This document shows, piece after piece, positions 8,709 through 17,076 of a stretch of 64,000 bases of DNA; the first letter of the stretch is position 1; every line of letters begins with the position of its first letter. Origin of the DNA: CAWAPS01 sp963783945. GTDB lineage: Bacteria > Actinomycetota > Acidimicrobiia > Acidimicrobiales > Palsa-688. The notes beneath the pieces are model-generated. The model did no database searches and was not told the origin of the DNA. It saw only the letters and a program-made list of their open reading frames with translations. Made by a program: the position numbers and the translations under genes. The DNA lies in NCBI GenBank assembly GCA_963783945.1, contig CAWAPS010000019.1, positions 744,001 through 808,000 of the forward strand. The letters are read 5' to 3'.

Positions 8709-9164
8709 GTGGGGGTAGTTGCCTTCGATCACGTGGCGCTTCCGACTGCTGACGCTCGGCGCCTGCTGGCCTTTTACCGGAGTCTGGGGTTCGGGATACT
8801 TGGGGAGGAGGAGTGGCGGGCCGGCACGGGCGTCACCTGCGCCATCACGTTCGGCGATAACAAGATCAACGTACATACCGAATCTATGGTCGCCATGCGA
8901 GGGCGGCCGGAATACCTGCGGGGTCCGGCCGCCGAACCCGGATGCGGGGATCTTTGCTTTGTGTGGTCGGGCGGCATCGACGCACTGCAAGCAAAGCTGA
9001 TCGAGGCAGGCGTCAACCCGATCGAAGGTCCGGTACCGCGCCTCGGCGGTCGAGGCGGTGGCGTCACCCCGGGCGTCAGTGTCTATGTCCGCGATCCCGA
9101 CGACAATCTCCTGGAATTCATCTCGTACGACCCGGTGGATGTTGCGACCTACGCGTCAGGATGA
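8709..9164 (+). CDS. VOC superfamily protein (glyoxalase/dioxygenase fold)
   Basis: 151 residues forming one vicinal-oxygen-chelate domain pair of beta-alpha-beta-beta-beta units. FDHVALP at the N-terminus carries the first metal His, CGDLCFVW starts the second unit, and DPDDNLLEFISY near the end carries the metal Glu. Functions in this superfamily include glyoxalase I, extradiol dioxygenase, epimerase and antibiotic-binding proteins, so the reaction is open. The GTG start is supported by a TAGAGT box 6 nt upstream, which implies a leaderless mRNA. It follows the LLM/SnoaL operon after about 50 nt but probably has its own promoter. Confidence 0.88.
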   Translation: MGVVAFDHVALPTADARRLLAFYRSLGFGILGEEEWRAGTGVTCAITFGDNKINVHTESMVAMRGRPEYLRGPAAEPGCGDLCFVWSGGIDALQAKLIEAGVNPIEGPVPRLGGRGGGVTPGVSVYVRDPDDNLLEFISYDPVDVATYASG

Positions 9165-9232
9165 GACGGAGACCTACCGACTTGGCCTGAAATCGTTGGG
9201 CGGGCTCGCCGTCGTAACCCTATGCGCAGGTA

Positions 9233-9238
9233 TACGAT
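9233..9238 (+). promoter_or_regulatory. Probable -10 box of a leaderless esterase gene
   Basis: TACGAT (within GTATACGAT) ends 6 nt before ATG 9245, and no ribosome site is present. This fits leaderless transcription. Confidence 0.45.
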
Positions 9239-9244
9239 CCGCGC

Positions 9245-10144
9245 ATGGAACTTCTGCCGGGGCTGCGGGACGCATTCGCTGCGATGACCGAAATGGGCTC
9301 ACCACCAGAGGGGCTGTCAGCAGCTGATAGCCGAGCCTGGTACCACGAGCGCATCGACGCCAACTTCACGGCGCTGAGCGAGGATCGGCCACCGGCCGCG
9401 CTCGAAGTCGACTACCAGGTGCCAGTCGACGGGATCACAATCACCGTCCGGGTCTACCGACCCGACCTCGCGGGTCCGCTCCCCTGCTATATCTACTTCC
9501 ACGGCGGAGGGTTCTGGCTAGGTACCATCTCCCAAGCGAACTCAACTTGTCGGGGCATCTCGACCGACGTTGGATGCGCTGTCGTCAACGTCGACTACCG
9601 TTTGGCGCCGGAGTCCAAGTTCCCGGCAGCACCAGAGGACTGCTACGCCGCGCTCCTTTGGGTCGTTGAACACGCCGACGAACTTGGGATCGATGCCCGC
9701 CGCATCGCGGTGGGCGGGGGGAGCGCCGGGGGTAACTTGGCCGCGGTCGTGGCGCTCATGGCGCGCGATCGCGGAGGACCGCTCCTCGCGCTACAGGTAC
9801 TCGAGGTCGCCGTCCTCGACTTCACGACGCCTGGCAAGGAAGCCTACCTCGACCTCTACCTCGGTTCAGCCGAGAACGCCACTGATCCCTACGCCTCACC
9901 CATGCTGGCCTCTTCCCTGGCGGGCCTCCCGCCCGCGGTGGTGATGAGGGCGGAGTTCGACCGCCTGACCGACGAAGACGCCGCCTACGCCCAGCGTCTC
10001 AGAGAAGCGGGCATCGAGGTAGAGGAACGGCTGTGGTCAGGCCAGTTCCACGGCTCGATGCATCTGGCCAAGCTGATTCCCGACGAAGCGGGCGAGTACC
10101 ACCGCCAGATCGTGGCCGCCTTGCGTCGGGCTTTCGCCCCCTGA
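9245..10144 (+). CDS. Alpha/beta hydrolase, hormone-sensitive-lipase family esterase
   Basis: 299 residues. The oxyanion-hole motif YFHGGGFW at about residue 82 and the nucleophile elbow GGGSAGG near 158 identify the HSL (bacterial family IV) esterases; the usual GDSAGG has Gly in place of Asp here. The catalytic acid is probably in RAEFDRLTDED and the catalytic His in SGQFHGSM. It should hydrolyse short-chain or bulky esters in the cytoplasm. The next unit is a broken CoA-transferase gene on the other strand. The leaderless-type promoter upstream supports the chosen ATG. It could act on esters produced by the Baeyer-Villiger enzyme of this region, but that link is inference. Confidence 0.92.
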   Translation: MELLPGLRDAFAAMTEMGSPPEGLSAADSRAWYHERIDANFTALSEDRPPAALEVDYQVPVDGITITVRVYRPDLAGPLPCYIYFHGGGFWLGTISQANSTCRGISTDVGCAVVNVDYRLAPESKFPAAPEDCYAALLWVVEHADELGIDARRIAVGGGSAGGNLAAVVALMARDRGGPLLALQVLEVAVLDFTTPGKEAYLDLYLGSAENATDPYASPMLASSLAGLPPAVVMRAEFDRLTDEDAAYAQRLREAGIEVEERLWSGQFHGSMHLAKLIPDEAGEYHRQIVAALRRAFAP

Positions 10145-10210
10145 CCGAAACCTCAGTTGGGCGATCTGAGCTTTGATCGGCCTGGCCTGTCCCATCGGTC
10201 ATGGCCTGGC

Positions 10211-10487
10211 GATGAAGAACGGCCTGCCCCTGTTCGCTCTGGATGTTGAGGGCGACGGAGCGCTTCCCCCTGTTGGCAAGAGCCAGGGGGAGGTTCACCC
10301 CGCCTCTGTCCGTTCCTATTCCTTGCGAAGCCAGACCGCGATAGGGATCACCTTCGATCGGTTCGATGTGGATGACGTCGGCACCCCAATCCGCCAGCAG
10401 GGCCCCGGCCACAGGAACGAACACCCACTGGGCCAACTCGACGACCCGCACGCCTTCGAAGGCTCCCTCCGTGATGGTCTCCCCCAT
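10211..10487 (-). pseudogene. N-terminal remnant of a family III (CaiB/BaiF) CoA transferase
   Basis: The first ~90 codons are clearly the N-terminus of a CaiB-type CoA transferase: GVRVVELAQWVFVPVAGAL, LADWGADVIHIEP, GDPYRG and NRGKRSVALN. After about VLHR the similarity stops and the frame runs into unrelated sequence antisense to the esterase gene, so roughly 300 residues of the normal ~400 are missing. Start ATG 10487 is the natural one. A C-terminal fragment of the same family lies at about 11850-11990 on the same strand but in the wrong order for one simple gene, so at least one deletion or rearrangement happened here. It is non-functional as it stands. Confidence 0.75.
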
Positions 10488-10624
10488 GGCCGACTAGCTC
10501 CTTGGTCTCAGGACCACGGGCGGAGTGTCGTGGTCAGTGCAGCTCTGCCCGGATCGTAGCGGGGCTGGTGCTGGAACCCCGCGTGGTGGTTGTCGCCGCT
10601 AGCTTCTTGTCGCCTGGTAGAGCA

Positions 10625-10653
10625 TTGTTCTACTGTTGCGTAGAATGTAGTAT
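10625..10653 (+). promoter_or_regulatory. Promoter with an embedded 18-bp palindrome upstream of the APH-family gene
   Basis: TTGTTC (10625-10630) and TAGTAT (10648-10653) are separated by exactly 17 nt. Inside this span TTCTAC (10628-10633) and GTAGAA (10640-10645) form perfect 6-bp arms around a 6-nt centre, the size and geometry of a TetR-type operator. The downstream gene starts at 10742. The regulator is not identifiable from the window. Confidence 0.5.
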
Positions 10654-10741
10654 CCATCAAGCCGCTCGTTCCGTGGAGCCCCGGTCCGGCGACCAACCCA
10701 CCTTGCCCGGTCCTCCATGTGAATCCGTGATTGGAGGTTCT

Positions 10742-11815
10742 GTGACAAGCCTGGGAGAAGTGGTAGGGGTTCCGGAGACGCTGGCAGAGCTTCTGTCGCC
10801 CGGTTGGTTGACTGCCGCGCTCGGACGTCGCTATCCGGGCGTTCGAGTTACCGATGTGACCCGCGGACCGGTCATGACGCGGATCTCGACCAACGCTCTC
10901 TTCCGGATCGACTGCGCAGGCGGGTTGCCGCCCGGTCTGCCCGCCGACTTGTGCGGAAAGGGCTACTTTTTCGACACCGGAAACTGGGATTACCGCGCCG
11001 CCGGCGAATCGGAGGCGTACTTCTATCGGGATCTGGCCGCGACGGTCGGGATACGGACTCTCCCGAGTGTTTACGCTGACGTGGATCCCGATAGCCGGCA
11101 CGGAGTGGTTATCACCGCAGACATAGCCGCAGCCGGAGCGACCTTCGTCAATCCCCTCCACGCGCACACGCCCGCCCAGGTCGCCCAGAGCCTCGAGCAG
11201 TACGCCGCACTACACGCCAGGACGTGGAAGGCGTCGGGCGTGGGCAACCGTGAATGGCTCGCCCCACGCATCGCGTTGACCCAAGGTGTGCGCACGGTCG
11301 CCCAGATCCAGGACCAGTTCGACGGACCCGTCGGTGCCGGGGTACCCGAGGAAGCCAGGGACGCCGAGGCGCTGGTGGCCGCCTACGGAGCCCTGCCGGC
11401 CATCACCGAGGCCGACCCGTCCTGGTGCCTCCTGCACGGCGACGCTCACATCGGCAACCTGTTCACCGACCGTGACGACCGGCTCGCCCTCTTGGACTGG
11501 CAACTCGTTCAGCGAGGACCGTGGTATGTGGACATCGGTTATCACATTGCATCGTCGCTCGATGTCGACGATCGCAGGAGCTCGGAGCGGGACCTCCTCG
11601 AGCACTATTTGGATAGGTTGGCGTCACAAGGCGGCGTGGCGCCTACCTGGGATGAGGTTTGGCCCAGCTACGCCTGCGGGATTGTCTACGGCCTGTTTTT
11701 GTGGTCGATCACCCAGAAGGTGAAGCCAGAAATCACCACGGTCCTGCTGGGCCGGCTCGGTGCCGCCGCGCTCGACCACGATGTCTACCGGGTGGTGCAG
11801 GCGGCTCAGGCTTGA
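10742..11815 (+). CDS. Aminoglycoside-phosphotransferase-family kinase-like protein
   Basis: 357 residues. The Brenner-type catalytic loop CLLHGDAHIGNLF and the Mg-binding LLDWQL are the APH/ecdysteroid-kinase hallmarks, located in the C-terminal lobe. The N-lobe contains RISTNALFRID and LCGKGYF, with a candidate ATP-binding Lys. Related actinobacterial proteins sit in lipid, steroid and CoA-metabolic loci and their substrates are mostly unknown; antibiotic resistance should not be assumed. GTG 10742 is preferred over upstream codons because GGAGG lies 4-8 nt before it. The promoter carries a TetR-like palindrome. The gene sits between two CoA-transferase remnants. Confidence 0.88.
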   Translation: MTSLGEVVGVPETLAELLSPGWLTAALGRRYPGVRVTDVTRGPVMTRISTNALFRIDCAGGLPPGLPADLCGKGYFFDTGNWDYRAAGESEAYFYRDLAATVGIRTLPSVYADVDPDSRHGVVITADIAAAGATFVNPLHAHTPAQVAQSLEQYAALHARTWKASGVGNREWLAPRIALTQGVRTVAQIQDQFDGPVGAGVPEEARDAEALVAAYGALPAITEADPSWCLLHGDAHIGNLFTDRDDRLALLDWQLVQRGPWYVDIGYHIASSLDVDDRRSSERDLLEHYLDRLASQGGVAPTWDEVWPSYACGIVYGLFLWSITQKVKPEITTVLLGRLGAAALDHDVYRVVQAAQA

Positions 11816-11849
11816 GTAGCCGCCGGTCCCGGTGCGGGCCGAGCAGTAA

Positions 11850-11990
11850 GAAATGTTGACCCTGTCTCACGACGCGAGACTTCACGATCTCTTCGATCTC
11901 GTCTACCGAGAACGAGAGCTCATCACGAAGAATTTCGAGGCTGTGCTCGCCCGAAGCCGGTGCCGGCAATACCGTATTCAACCGTTGTCT
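11850..11990 (-). pseudogene. C-terminal remnant of a CaiB/BaiF CoA transferase
   Basis: Read leftwards, this stretch encodes LPAPASGEHSLEIL, RDELSFSVDEIEEIV and KSRVVRQG. This is the typical C-terminal end of family III CoA transferases (GEHT...L...GLSDEEI..L...GV). No start codon, no upstream body of the gene and no proper stop near the expected end are present, so it is a fossil. Together with 10211-10487 it shows that at least one CoA-transferase gene was lost around the kinase gene. Confidence 0.6.
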
Positions 11991-12044
11991 CTTCCGACGC
12001 CAGTCGAGGTCGACATCGGACGATGTATGTGCGAAAGTCGGTGA

Positions 12045-12890
12045 ATGAGATCTATGGATGATCTGCCTGATCTGCTTACCTTGTCAGAGACAGGAGACCG
12101 ACGGTTCAAGGTGTTCCAACCGAAGGAGTCTGCCGAGGGACGCGATGTGGTCTACAGCGGCCAGCTCCTCGCCCAGATGATCATGGCATCCGATCAGGTG
12201 GCAGGCGGGACCAAGGACGTCCGTTCCATTCACGCCATCTTTGCCCGGGCTGGCACATACACCAAGCCGATCGAGCTCGCCGTCGACTCCATACAGGCCG
12301 GACGAACATGGGCCAGCGATACCATTACCGCAGTACAGGACGATCGCCTCCTGTCGAGATCCCTGGTGCTGCTCAACTCTCTCGACCCTGATCTGATGCG
12401 CCACGATCCCGAAATTCCCGCCGGCCTGCTGGGCCCCGCCGGACTGGCGCCAGGACCGGGCCAGGTGTTCCCAGGGGCCGAGTTACGACCTCTTCCTGGC
12501 GAGGCGACCATCGGCGGGGTGCCGGCGAAGATGGCCTGGCATCGCTTCGAGCGCCCTTTGGCCCCTATGGCCGCCCGCCAAGCAGTTCTCGCATGGGCGA
12601 GCTGTGGTGATGTCATAGGACTGGCCATGCGCCCGCACGACGAAATCCGCCTCGAGGACGCTCATGTAACGCTTTCGACTGGAGTCATCGCCCACACCGT
12701 CCACTTCGTGGAGCGCTTCGACATCTCGGAGTGGCTGCTGATCATCACTGAGGCCACCAAGGCCGGTAGCGGACGGGTATACGGCGGGGGCCGGATCTAC
12801 ACAGAGAGCGGAGTCCTGGTAGCCACCTTCCACCAAGACTCGATGGCCCGAACGGCGACCGGCACGACCGACGCCCGGTCGTCTCTCTAG
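12045..12890 (+). CDS. TesB-like acyl-CoA thioesterase (double hotdog)
   Basis: 281 residues, the length expected for two fused hotdog domains. The N-terminal domain has VVYSGQLLAQMIMAS and SIHAIFARAG, matching the acyl-CoA thioesterase II pattern GGqllaQal...slh.yFlrpG. The C-terminal domain begins after the Pro/Gly-rich linker at about 130-150 and ends with GGGRIYTESGVLVATFHQDSM. It would hydrolyse acyl-CoA or aryl-CoA esters to free acids and CoA. ATG 12045 is used; ATG 12054 is close and equally plausible because no clear ribosome site is seen. It is not obviously in an operon. Confidence 0.87.
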   Translation: MRSMDDLPDLLTLSETGDRRFKVFQPKESAEGRDVVYSGQLLAQMIMASDQVAGGTKDVRSIHAIFARAGTYTKPIELAVDSIQAGRTWASDTITAVQDDRLLSRSLVLLNSLDPDLMRHDPEIPAGLLGPAGLAPGPGQVFPGAELRPLPGEATIGGVPAKMAWHRFERPLAPMAARQAVLAWASCGDVIGLAMRPHDEIRLEDAHVTLSTGVIAHTVHFVERFDISEWLLIITEATKAGSGRVYGGGRIYTESGVLVATFHQDSMARTATGTTDARSSL

Positions 12891-13245
12891 AAGACCTCCC
12901 CGTCGGCGCGGTCATACCCGTCACGTTGAAGACCGCTGCCGTCCGAGTGCCTGGCAAAAGTTCGAACATCAGGGTCTGTATAGCCAAAAGAGTCCGGCTG
13001 GGCATCGGGGAAACCCCTCATTTTCGGGAGGAGGGGCACAGGTGAACGACCGGATGGTTTCCTCGAAATGGAACCCTTTCGTGACCGGCCGACGAAATCT
13101 GTTGCGTCGGCTGCGCCGACGCGCGCATGATCCGACCGGCGTCCTACGGGCTAAGAGGGCCAGATGGGCATCCGCCGAAGGCGGCGCCGGGAGGACCAAG
13201 CCGAGCCGGTCTCTCTCCGGGGGTCAGTGAGAAAGAGGGCAGCCG
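12891..13245 (+). other. Intergenic region with a hairpin and a doubtful 62-codon ORF
   Basis: No confident gene is present in these 355 nt. A GTG at 13042 with GGAGGAGGGG upstream opens a 62-codon, Arg-rich frame ending at 13230, but its composition looks random and I recognise nothing in it. Within it GCGTCGGC (13104-13111) and GCCGACGC (13115-13122) form an 8-bp stem with a 3-nt loop. The hairpin lacks a T-run. It might be a transcriptional pause or an RNA structure. Confidence 0.35.
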
Positions 13246-14265
13246 ATGAAGGTCGTCATTATCGGAACCGGGTTCGGGCGGTACGCAATGGCCCCGGTCT
13301 ATACCAAGCATGGCTTCCATGTGGAGCTCGTCAGCCCACGTGAGCCAGAGGCGGTCAAGCGGGCCTTGGCATCACGACCGGATCTTGTCTCGGTCCACTC
13401 GCCGCCCTTCTTGCACCGTGATCATGTGATGAAAGCCATCGAGGGAGGCTGCGCAGTTCTCTGCGATAAGCCGTTCGGACTAGACCCGGCTGAAGCGCAG
13501 GCCATGCGCGACGGAGCGCGCGAAGCGGGCGTCCTTCACTTCCTCAACTGCGAGTTCCGCTGCAACCTGGCCCGGGTCAAAATGAAAGAACTGATCGATG
13601 AGGGAGCGATTGGCGTTGTTGAGCACGTGAGCACGATCCTTTTCAGCAACGGCCTCCGTGGTCGCAATCACGCGTGGCTCAATGACAAGGAGCTTGGGGG
13701 CGGTTGGATCGGGGCGTGGGGGTCGCACGCCGCCGACATGCTGCGCTGGCTGTTTGCCAGCGAGGTGGTGGACTGTGGCGGGGTCTCCCGCATTGAGATC
13801 CCGTCACTGTCGGACGGGGCCGATGGGCTCCGCGCCTGCACCGCCGAAGACGCCTTCACCGCTTGGTTCGTTATGCAAAACGGCGGCACCGCTTCTGTCG
13901 ACTCAGGCTTCTCCGCCTCCGTGCCCATGCCCCGGTGGCAGATTGTCATGGGGAGCGAGGGCTCGCTCGAACTGGTGGGTGACGCCAAGCTGATTCTGCG
14001 CCGGGCGCCTGCCGAAGACCCCTCCCTCACGCGTGTGCAACGACTCCGGCGGGCGGCGCTTGGGACTGAAGGCGAACTGATCATGCAACTGCAGCCCCCC
14101 ACAGGCGAGCCGCACGAGCCCATGCTCACTCCATGGCTGGCGACGGTCAAAGAAGCGTTGGCGGCGGGCCGGCAGATCTCGCCGTCGTTCGACGACGGCG
14201 TAGCCGTAGCCGAAGTAGTAGAGAAGCTCAAGGCTAACCTCATCCCCAGTGGGCGCGTCCACTAG
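13246..14265 (+). CDS. Gfo/Idh/MocA family NAD(P)-dependent oxidoreductase
   Basis: 339 residues. An N-terminal Rossmann motif GTGFGRYAMAP is followed by DLVSVHSPPFLHRD and the family signature CDKPFGLD (the C-[ED]-K-P motif whose Lys is catalytic). GGWIGAWGSHAADMLRWL supplies the substrate-domain GxxxDxGxHxxD-like motif. Such enzymes oxidise sugars, inositols or other cyclic alcohols and dihydrodiols with NAD(P). The start is supported by GAGGG about 6 nt upstream. An SDR follows on the same strand about 160 nt downstream, so they could share a pathway. The substrate is unknown. Confidence 0.9.
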   Translation: MKVVIIGTGFGRYAMAPVYTKHGFHVELVSPREPEAVKRALASRPDLVSVHSPPFLHRDHVMKAIEGGCAVLCDKPFGLDPAEAQAMRDGAREAGVLHFLNCEFRCNLARVKMKELIDEGAIGVVEHVSTILFSNGLRGRNHAWLNDKELGGGWIGAWGSHAADMLRWLFASEVVDCGGVSRIEIPSLSDGADGLRACTAEDAFTAWFVMQNGGTASVDSGFSASVPMPRWQIVMGSEGSLELVGDAKLILRRAPAEDPSLTRVQRLRRAALGTEGELIMQLQPPTGEPHEPMLTPWLATVKEALAAGRQISPSFDDGVAVAEVVEKLKANLIPSGRVH

Positions 14266-14424
14266 GTAGGAGCCGAACCCGCTTACCTTCCCGCCCCAGA
14301 CCCAGAACGACGAACTCGGCGGATTGACTATGTTTGAGGCGCCGGACGTCAGGTTGGCCACGGCCTTCTGCCCATGACCGGTTCCGGGTCGCGAGCAGGC
14401 AGATACGGAGGAAGGTTCCGCTTG

Positions 14425-15123
14425 ATGAGTGAACATATTGCGATCGTGACAGGCGGCGGCGGCAATGTCGGCGTGGGCGTGTGTCGGGCGCTCGTGAAGT
14501 CGGGGGCAACGGTGATCGCGGTCGACCTTGATCCGTCTGCCGCTGACACTGCTGCGCGTCAGATCACATGCGACGTTTCGGATCCCGAGGCGTGCGATCA
14601 GGTGATTGCGGACGTCGTTAGAGACTTCGGTGGCGTCGACACGCTTGTCAACGCGGCCCAGGGAATACTTCTCAACGTCCCGTTCACTGACCTTACCGAC
14701 GATAACCTGCGCTTCTCATTCGAGACCGGGCCGATCGCAACATTCCGGATGATGCAGCTGTGCTACCCCCACTTCAAGGCGCGCGGTGGAGGTGCGATCA
14801 TCAATTTCGGGTCCGGCGCAGGAACTATGGGACAGCCTGGTGGCGGTGCGTACGCGGCCGCCAAGGAGGCGATACGCGGACTCACCAAGGTCGCATCGTT
14901 GGAATGGGGTAAGGACAACATCCGCGTCAATGCCATCTGCCCTCTGGCATCGGGCGATCCTAACGCGTGGTGGATCCCCGACTCTCTTCCTCTCGTCTCT
15001 CTGGGTCGCATCGGCGACCCAGAGAAGGACATCGGCACCCTCGTCCTCTATCTCGCCAGCCCCGACTGCTACATGACTGGCCGCACGCTCCAAATCGATG
15101 GAGGAGCCGGCACTTGGCGTTGA
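14425..15123 (+). CDS. SDR family NAD(P)-dependent oxidoreductase
   Basis: 232 residues, slightly short for classical SDRs. TGGGGNVGVG is the cofactor loop, VNAAQG replaces NNAG, NFGSGAG carries the catalytic Ser, and YAAAKEA carries Tyr and Lys. The C-terminus MTGRTLQIDGG is standard. ATG 14425 is selected because GGAGGAAGG lies about 9 nt upstream; longer in-frame starts at 14374 lack one. In sequence it resembles the SDR at 4865-5645 (CYPHF, GGSIINxGS, A-K-E-x-IRxLTxVAxxEWG), so the two are paralogs. Confidence 0.9.
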   Translation: MSEHIAIVTGGGGNVGVGVCRALVKSGATVIAVDLDPSAADTAARQITCDVSDPEACDQVIADVVRDFGGVDTLVNAAQGILLNVPFTDLTDDNLRFSFETGPIATFRMMQLCYPHFKARGGGAIINFGSGAGTMGQPGGGAYAAAKEAIRGLTKVASLEWGKDNIRVNAICPLASGDPNAWWIPDSLPLVSLGRIGDPEKDIGTLVLYLASPDCYMTGRTLQIDGGAGTWR

Positions 15124-15256
15124 CTCGCATTCCGGGAGGACCCCACTGCAGGCATCGGTGGTAAACCATGGACCGGGAAAGGTATGCTGGCGGCAGCAAT
15201 AATCCGCCATGAGATATGGACTTGCGGTCGTCCACCACCGACGAGGGAGGAGCCCC

Positions 15257-15313
15257 ATGCGCCACGGCACGAGGCCGGTCGTCACCGACGTGACTACCAG
15301 AAGAGCAAGCTAA
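15257..15313 (+). CDS. Possible 18-codon leader peptide coupled to the DUF4873-like gene
   Basis: ATG 15257 has the strongest ribosome site of the neighbourhood (GAGGGAGGAG, 4-5 nt upstream) and opens an 18-codon frame ending TAA at 15311-15313. The final A is also the first base of ATG 15313 of the next gene, giving a TAATG junction. This arrangement suggests translational coupling. The peptide has no recognisable function, and it may instead be the residue of an older, longer gene start. Confidence 0.35.
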   Translation: MRHGTRPVVTDVTTRRAS

Positions 15314-15585
15314 TGGGTGCGTATCGTGGAGCGGCAACAGTCATAGACGGTTCGGGGAAGAAGCACGCCATTTATGCCCTGCTTACCTCGGGCACGGAGC
15401 CTGATGCCTCAGGCAACCGCTGGAACGGGAAGCTCACCGGCGGTGGAGTCGGCGCCAGCGGAACTCAGGTCACGATCACGCTCCCAAGCGGGCGAGAAGG
15501 TGTTGCCCAGGTCACGGGCGTGTATGGTCGCGACGCCGCCCTGACAACCGAGATTGCCGGTTCAGGTCCCGCACCTTTCGATTGA
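15313..15585 (+). CDS. Small DUF4873-like protein
   Basis: 90 residues. The pattern MGAYRGAATVID at the start, RWNGKL in the middle and GSGPAPFD at the very end fits DUF4873, a small beta-rich domain found alone or at the C-terminus of flavin monooxygenases in mycobacteria and relatives. No enzymatic residues can be identified. The start overlaps an 18-codon upstream frame by one base. It lies among SDR genes and opposite the HIRAN-domain gene. The family assignment is from memory of the pattern and is moderately secure. Confidence 0.6.
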   Translation: MGAYRGAATVIDGSGKKHAIYALLTSGTEPDASGNRWNGKLTGGGVGASGTQVTITLPSGREGVAQVTGVYGRDAALTTEIAGSGPAPFD

Positions 15586-15630
15586 CTCTGGCTTGTCCCT
15601 TCACGGGCTGGATCCGGGTGAAACCTGCAC

Positions 15631-16071
15631 CTACCCGAAATCTCTCGGATCGTGAGTTAGGACCATCCCGAGCCTGGCAACGCCATCCTCGCCATGCCCG
15701 GCGCCAGCGATCACACCCTCCAAAGCAATGAGCTGGCCGTACCTCCGCATCAACCGCTCTAACCCGCGACGGTAACGCGCAGCCGTCTCCACGGCAAGAT
15801 GACCAACCATCAACCCGTGGACCTGGACAGCGATCGCATTGCGATCGTCAGGATCGTCGTCCTCGAGAATGAGTACCGCTATGCAATCTTGGTGGACAGG
15901 ATGCTCGGTCAGCCCACCAACGAGTCGCCACAGATTGTCCTGGTAGAGAGACTCCCCCACCACTTCCAAAGTCTCCTCACCAAGCAGCAATGTCGCCGAC
16001 ACCGGTGTGAGCCCCGGCTCTTCATTCGCCGGTACGTCGCCCGCCTTGCCTTTCCCTCGGAACAGTCCCAC
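15631..16071 (-). CDS. HIRAN-domain-like conserved protein
   Basis: 146 residues from GTG 16071. After a short basic N-terminus (MGLFRGKGKAG), residues ~35-125 show VVGESLYQDNLWRLVGG, a middle segment of DDPDDRNAIAVQVHG and VGHLAVETAARYRRGL. This resembles the HIRAN fold (a small beta-barrel that binds DNA 3' ends in helicases) and its free-standing bacterial homologs, which often contain DPNAVAV...GYL. Stand-alone members have no firmly established role. It reads towards, and is convergent with, the DUF4873-like gene. Confidence 0.65.
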   Translation of the reverse strand: MGLFRGKGKAGDVPANEEPGLTPVSATLLLGEETLEVVGESLYQDNLWRLVGGLTEHPVHQDCIAVLILEDDDPDDRNAIAVQVHGLMVGHLAVETAARYRRGLERLMRRYGQLIALEGVIAGAGHGEDGVARLGMVLTHDPRDFG

Positions 16072-16188
16072 GGTGGTGCCTTTACCTCTCGTCCGGCTCT
16101 GGCGAAAAGGCTATATCCGGTGCCGCACGAGGTTATAGCCTGCCTGTGCAGTCCGGTCAGCGACATGAGCGAACAGGGAGCACGCAGA

Positions 16189-17076
16189 ATGAGCTATCTC
16201 GACGAACGAGCCAACCTGGAGGGGAAAGTCGCGGCGGTCGTGGGAGGGGCCCACAATGTGGGGGCAGCTGTGACGATGGCGTTGGCCAGAGCCGGCGTGG
16301 ACATCGCGTTCTGTGACCGCAGGGCGGAGGCGGTGGAGACGACTCGAGATGAGGTCCAGAAGGTCGGACGTCGGGTTACCGCCATGGTTACGGACGCATT
16401 CGATGAGCAACAGCTCGACGGGTTCTACGAGGCGCTCGACAGGGATTTCGACCGCTTGGACATTCTCGTGAACGTCGCCGGAGAGACCCACTTCCGTCGT
16501 TTCATCGATACGACGCGCGAGGAATGGACCGGGGATATCCACCGGAATTTCGGTTGGGTGGTCCAATCGATAAGTCGGGCGCTTCCCAAGATCCGGGCCA
16601 ACGGACGGGGCGGGAGCATCATCAACTTCACGACGATAGAAGCCCATCGCGGTGCTGCCGGGATTGCGGCGTACGCTGGAGCCAAAGCGGGTCTGACCAA
16701 CTTCAGCCGGGCCTTGGGCGTGGAGCTGGCGCCGGAGCGGATACGAGTGAACCTCCTGGCCCCCGATACCACCCCGAGCGAAACGAGCATGAACGCCGTC
16801 TCCGAAGACGTGCGTAAAGCGATTGGCGCGGCGTCCCCGGAGCTGCTCGGCAAATCGTTCGCCATGTACGTCCCGATGGGAGTCGCCCCGCCCGCTGACT
16901 CACTCGGAGACGCGGTGGTGTTCCTGGCCTCGGATCTGTCGGCTTACACGACGGGGTCGACCCTGTACGTCGACGGCGGCACTTCGGCCTCGATGGGCTT
17001 CCTGCACTGGCCCGGACCGATGGAATGGTCCCCGGCGCCCCCGGCCACCCTCTTTCGAGAGGACATCCTGGATTGA
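16189..17076 (+). CDS. SDR family oxidoreductase
   Basis: 295 residues. VVGGAHNVGAAV is the nucleotide-binding loop and FCDRR ends the second strand. NVAGETHF stands for NNAG, NFTTIEAH has Thr instead of the usual Ser, and YAGAKAG carries the catalytic Tyr/Lys. TTGSTLYVDGG marks the C-terminal core, followed by an unusual ~25-residue tail (FLHWPGPMEWSPAPP). ATG 16189 has AGGGAG 8 nt upstream and is preferred over ATG 16165. The Ser-to-Thr change in the catalytic tetrad is compatible with activity. Confidence 0.88.
   Translation: MSYLDERANLEGKVAAVVGGAHNVGAAVTMALARAGVDIAFCDRRAEAVETTRDEVQKVGRRVTAMVTDAFDEQQLDGFYEALDRDFDRLDILVNVAGETHFRRFIDTTREEWTGDIHRNFGWVVQSISRALPKIRANGRGGSIINFTTIEAHRGAAGIAAYAGAKAGLTNFSRALGVELAPERIRVNLLAPDTTPSETSMNAVSEDVRKAIGAASPELLGKSFAMYVPMGVAPPADSLGDAVVFLASDLSAYTTGSTLYVDGGTSASMGFLHWPGPMEWSPAPPATLFREDILD

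Noticed and set aside
10742..11815. Aminoglycoside resistance gene
   Set aside because: Only the generic APH kinase motifs are present. Similar proteins in actinobacterial catabolic loci are not resistance factors, so no resistance claim is made.
13042..13230. 62-codon Arg-rich frame with a good ribosome site
   Set aside because: The composition looks random, it contains a strong hairpin, and no family is recognised; reported only as part of the intergenic region.
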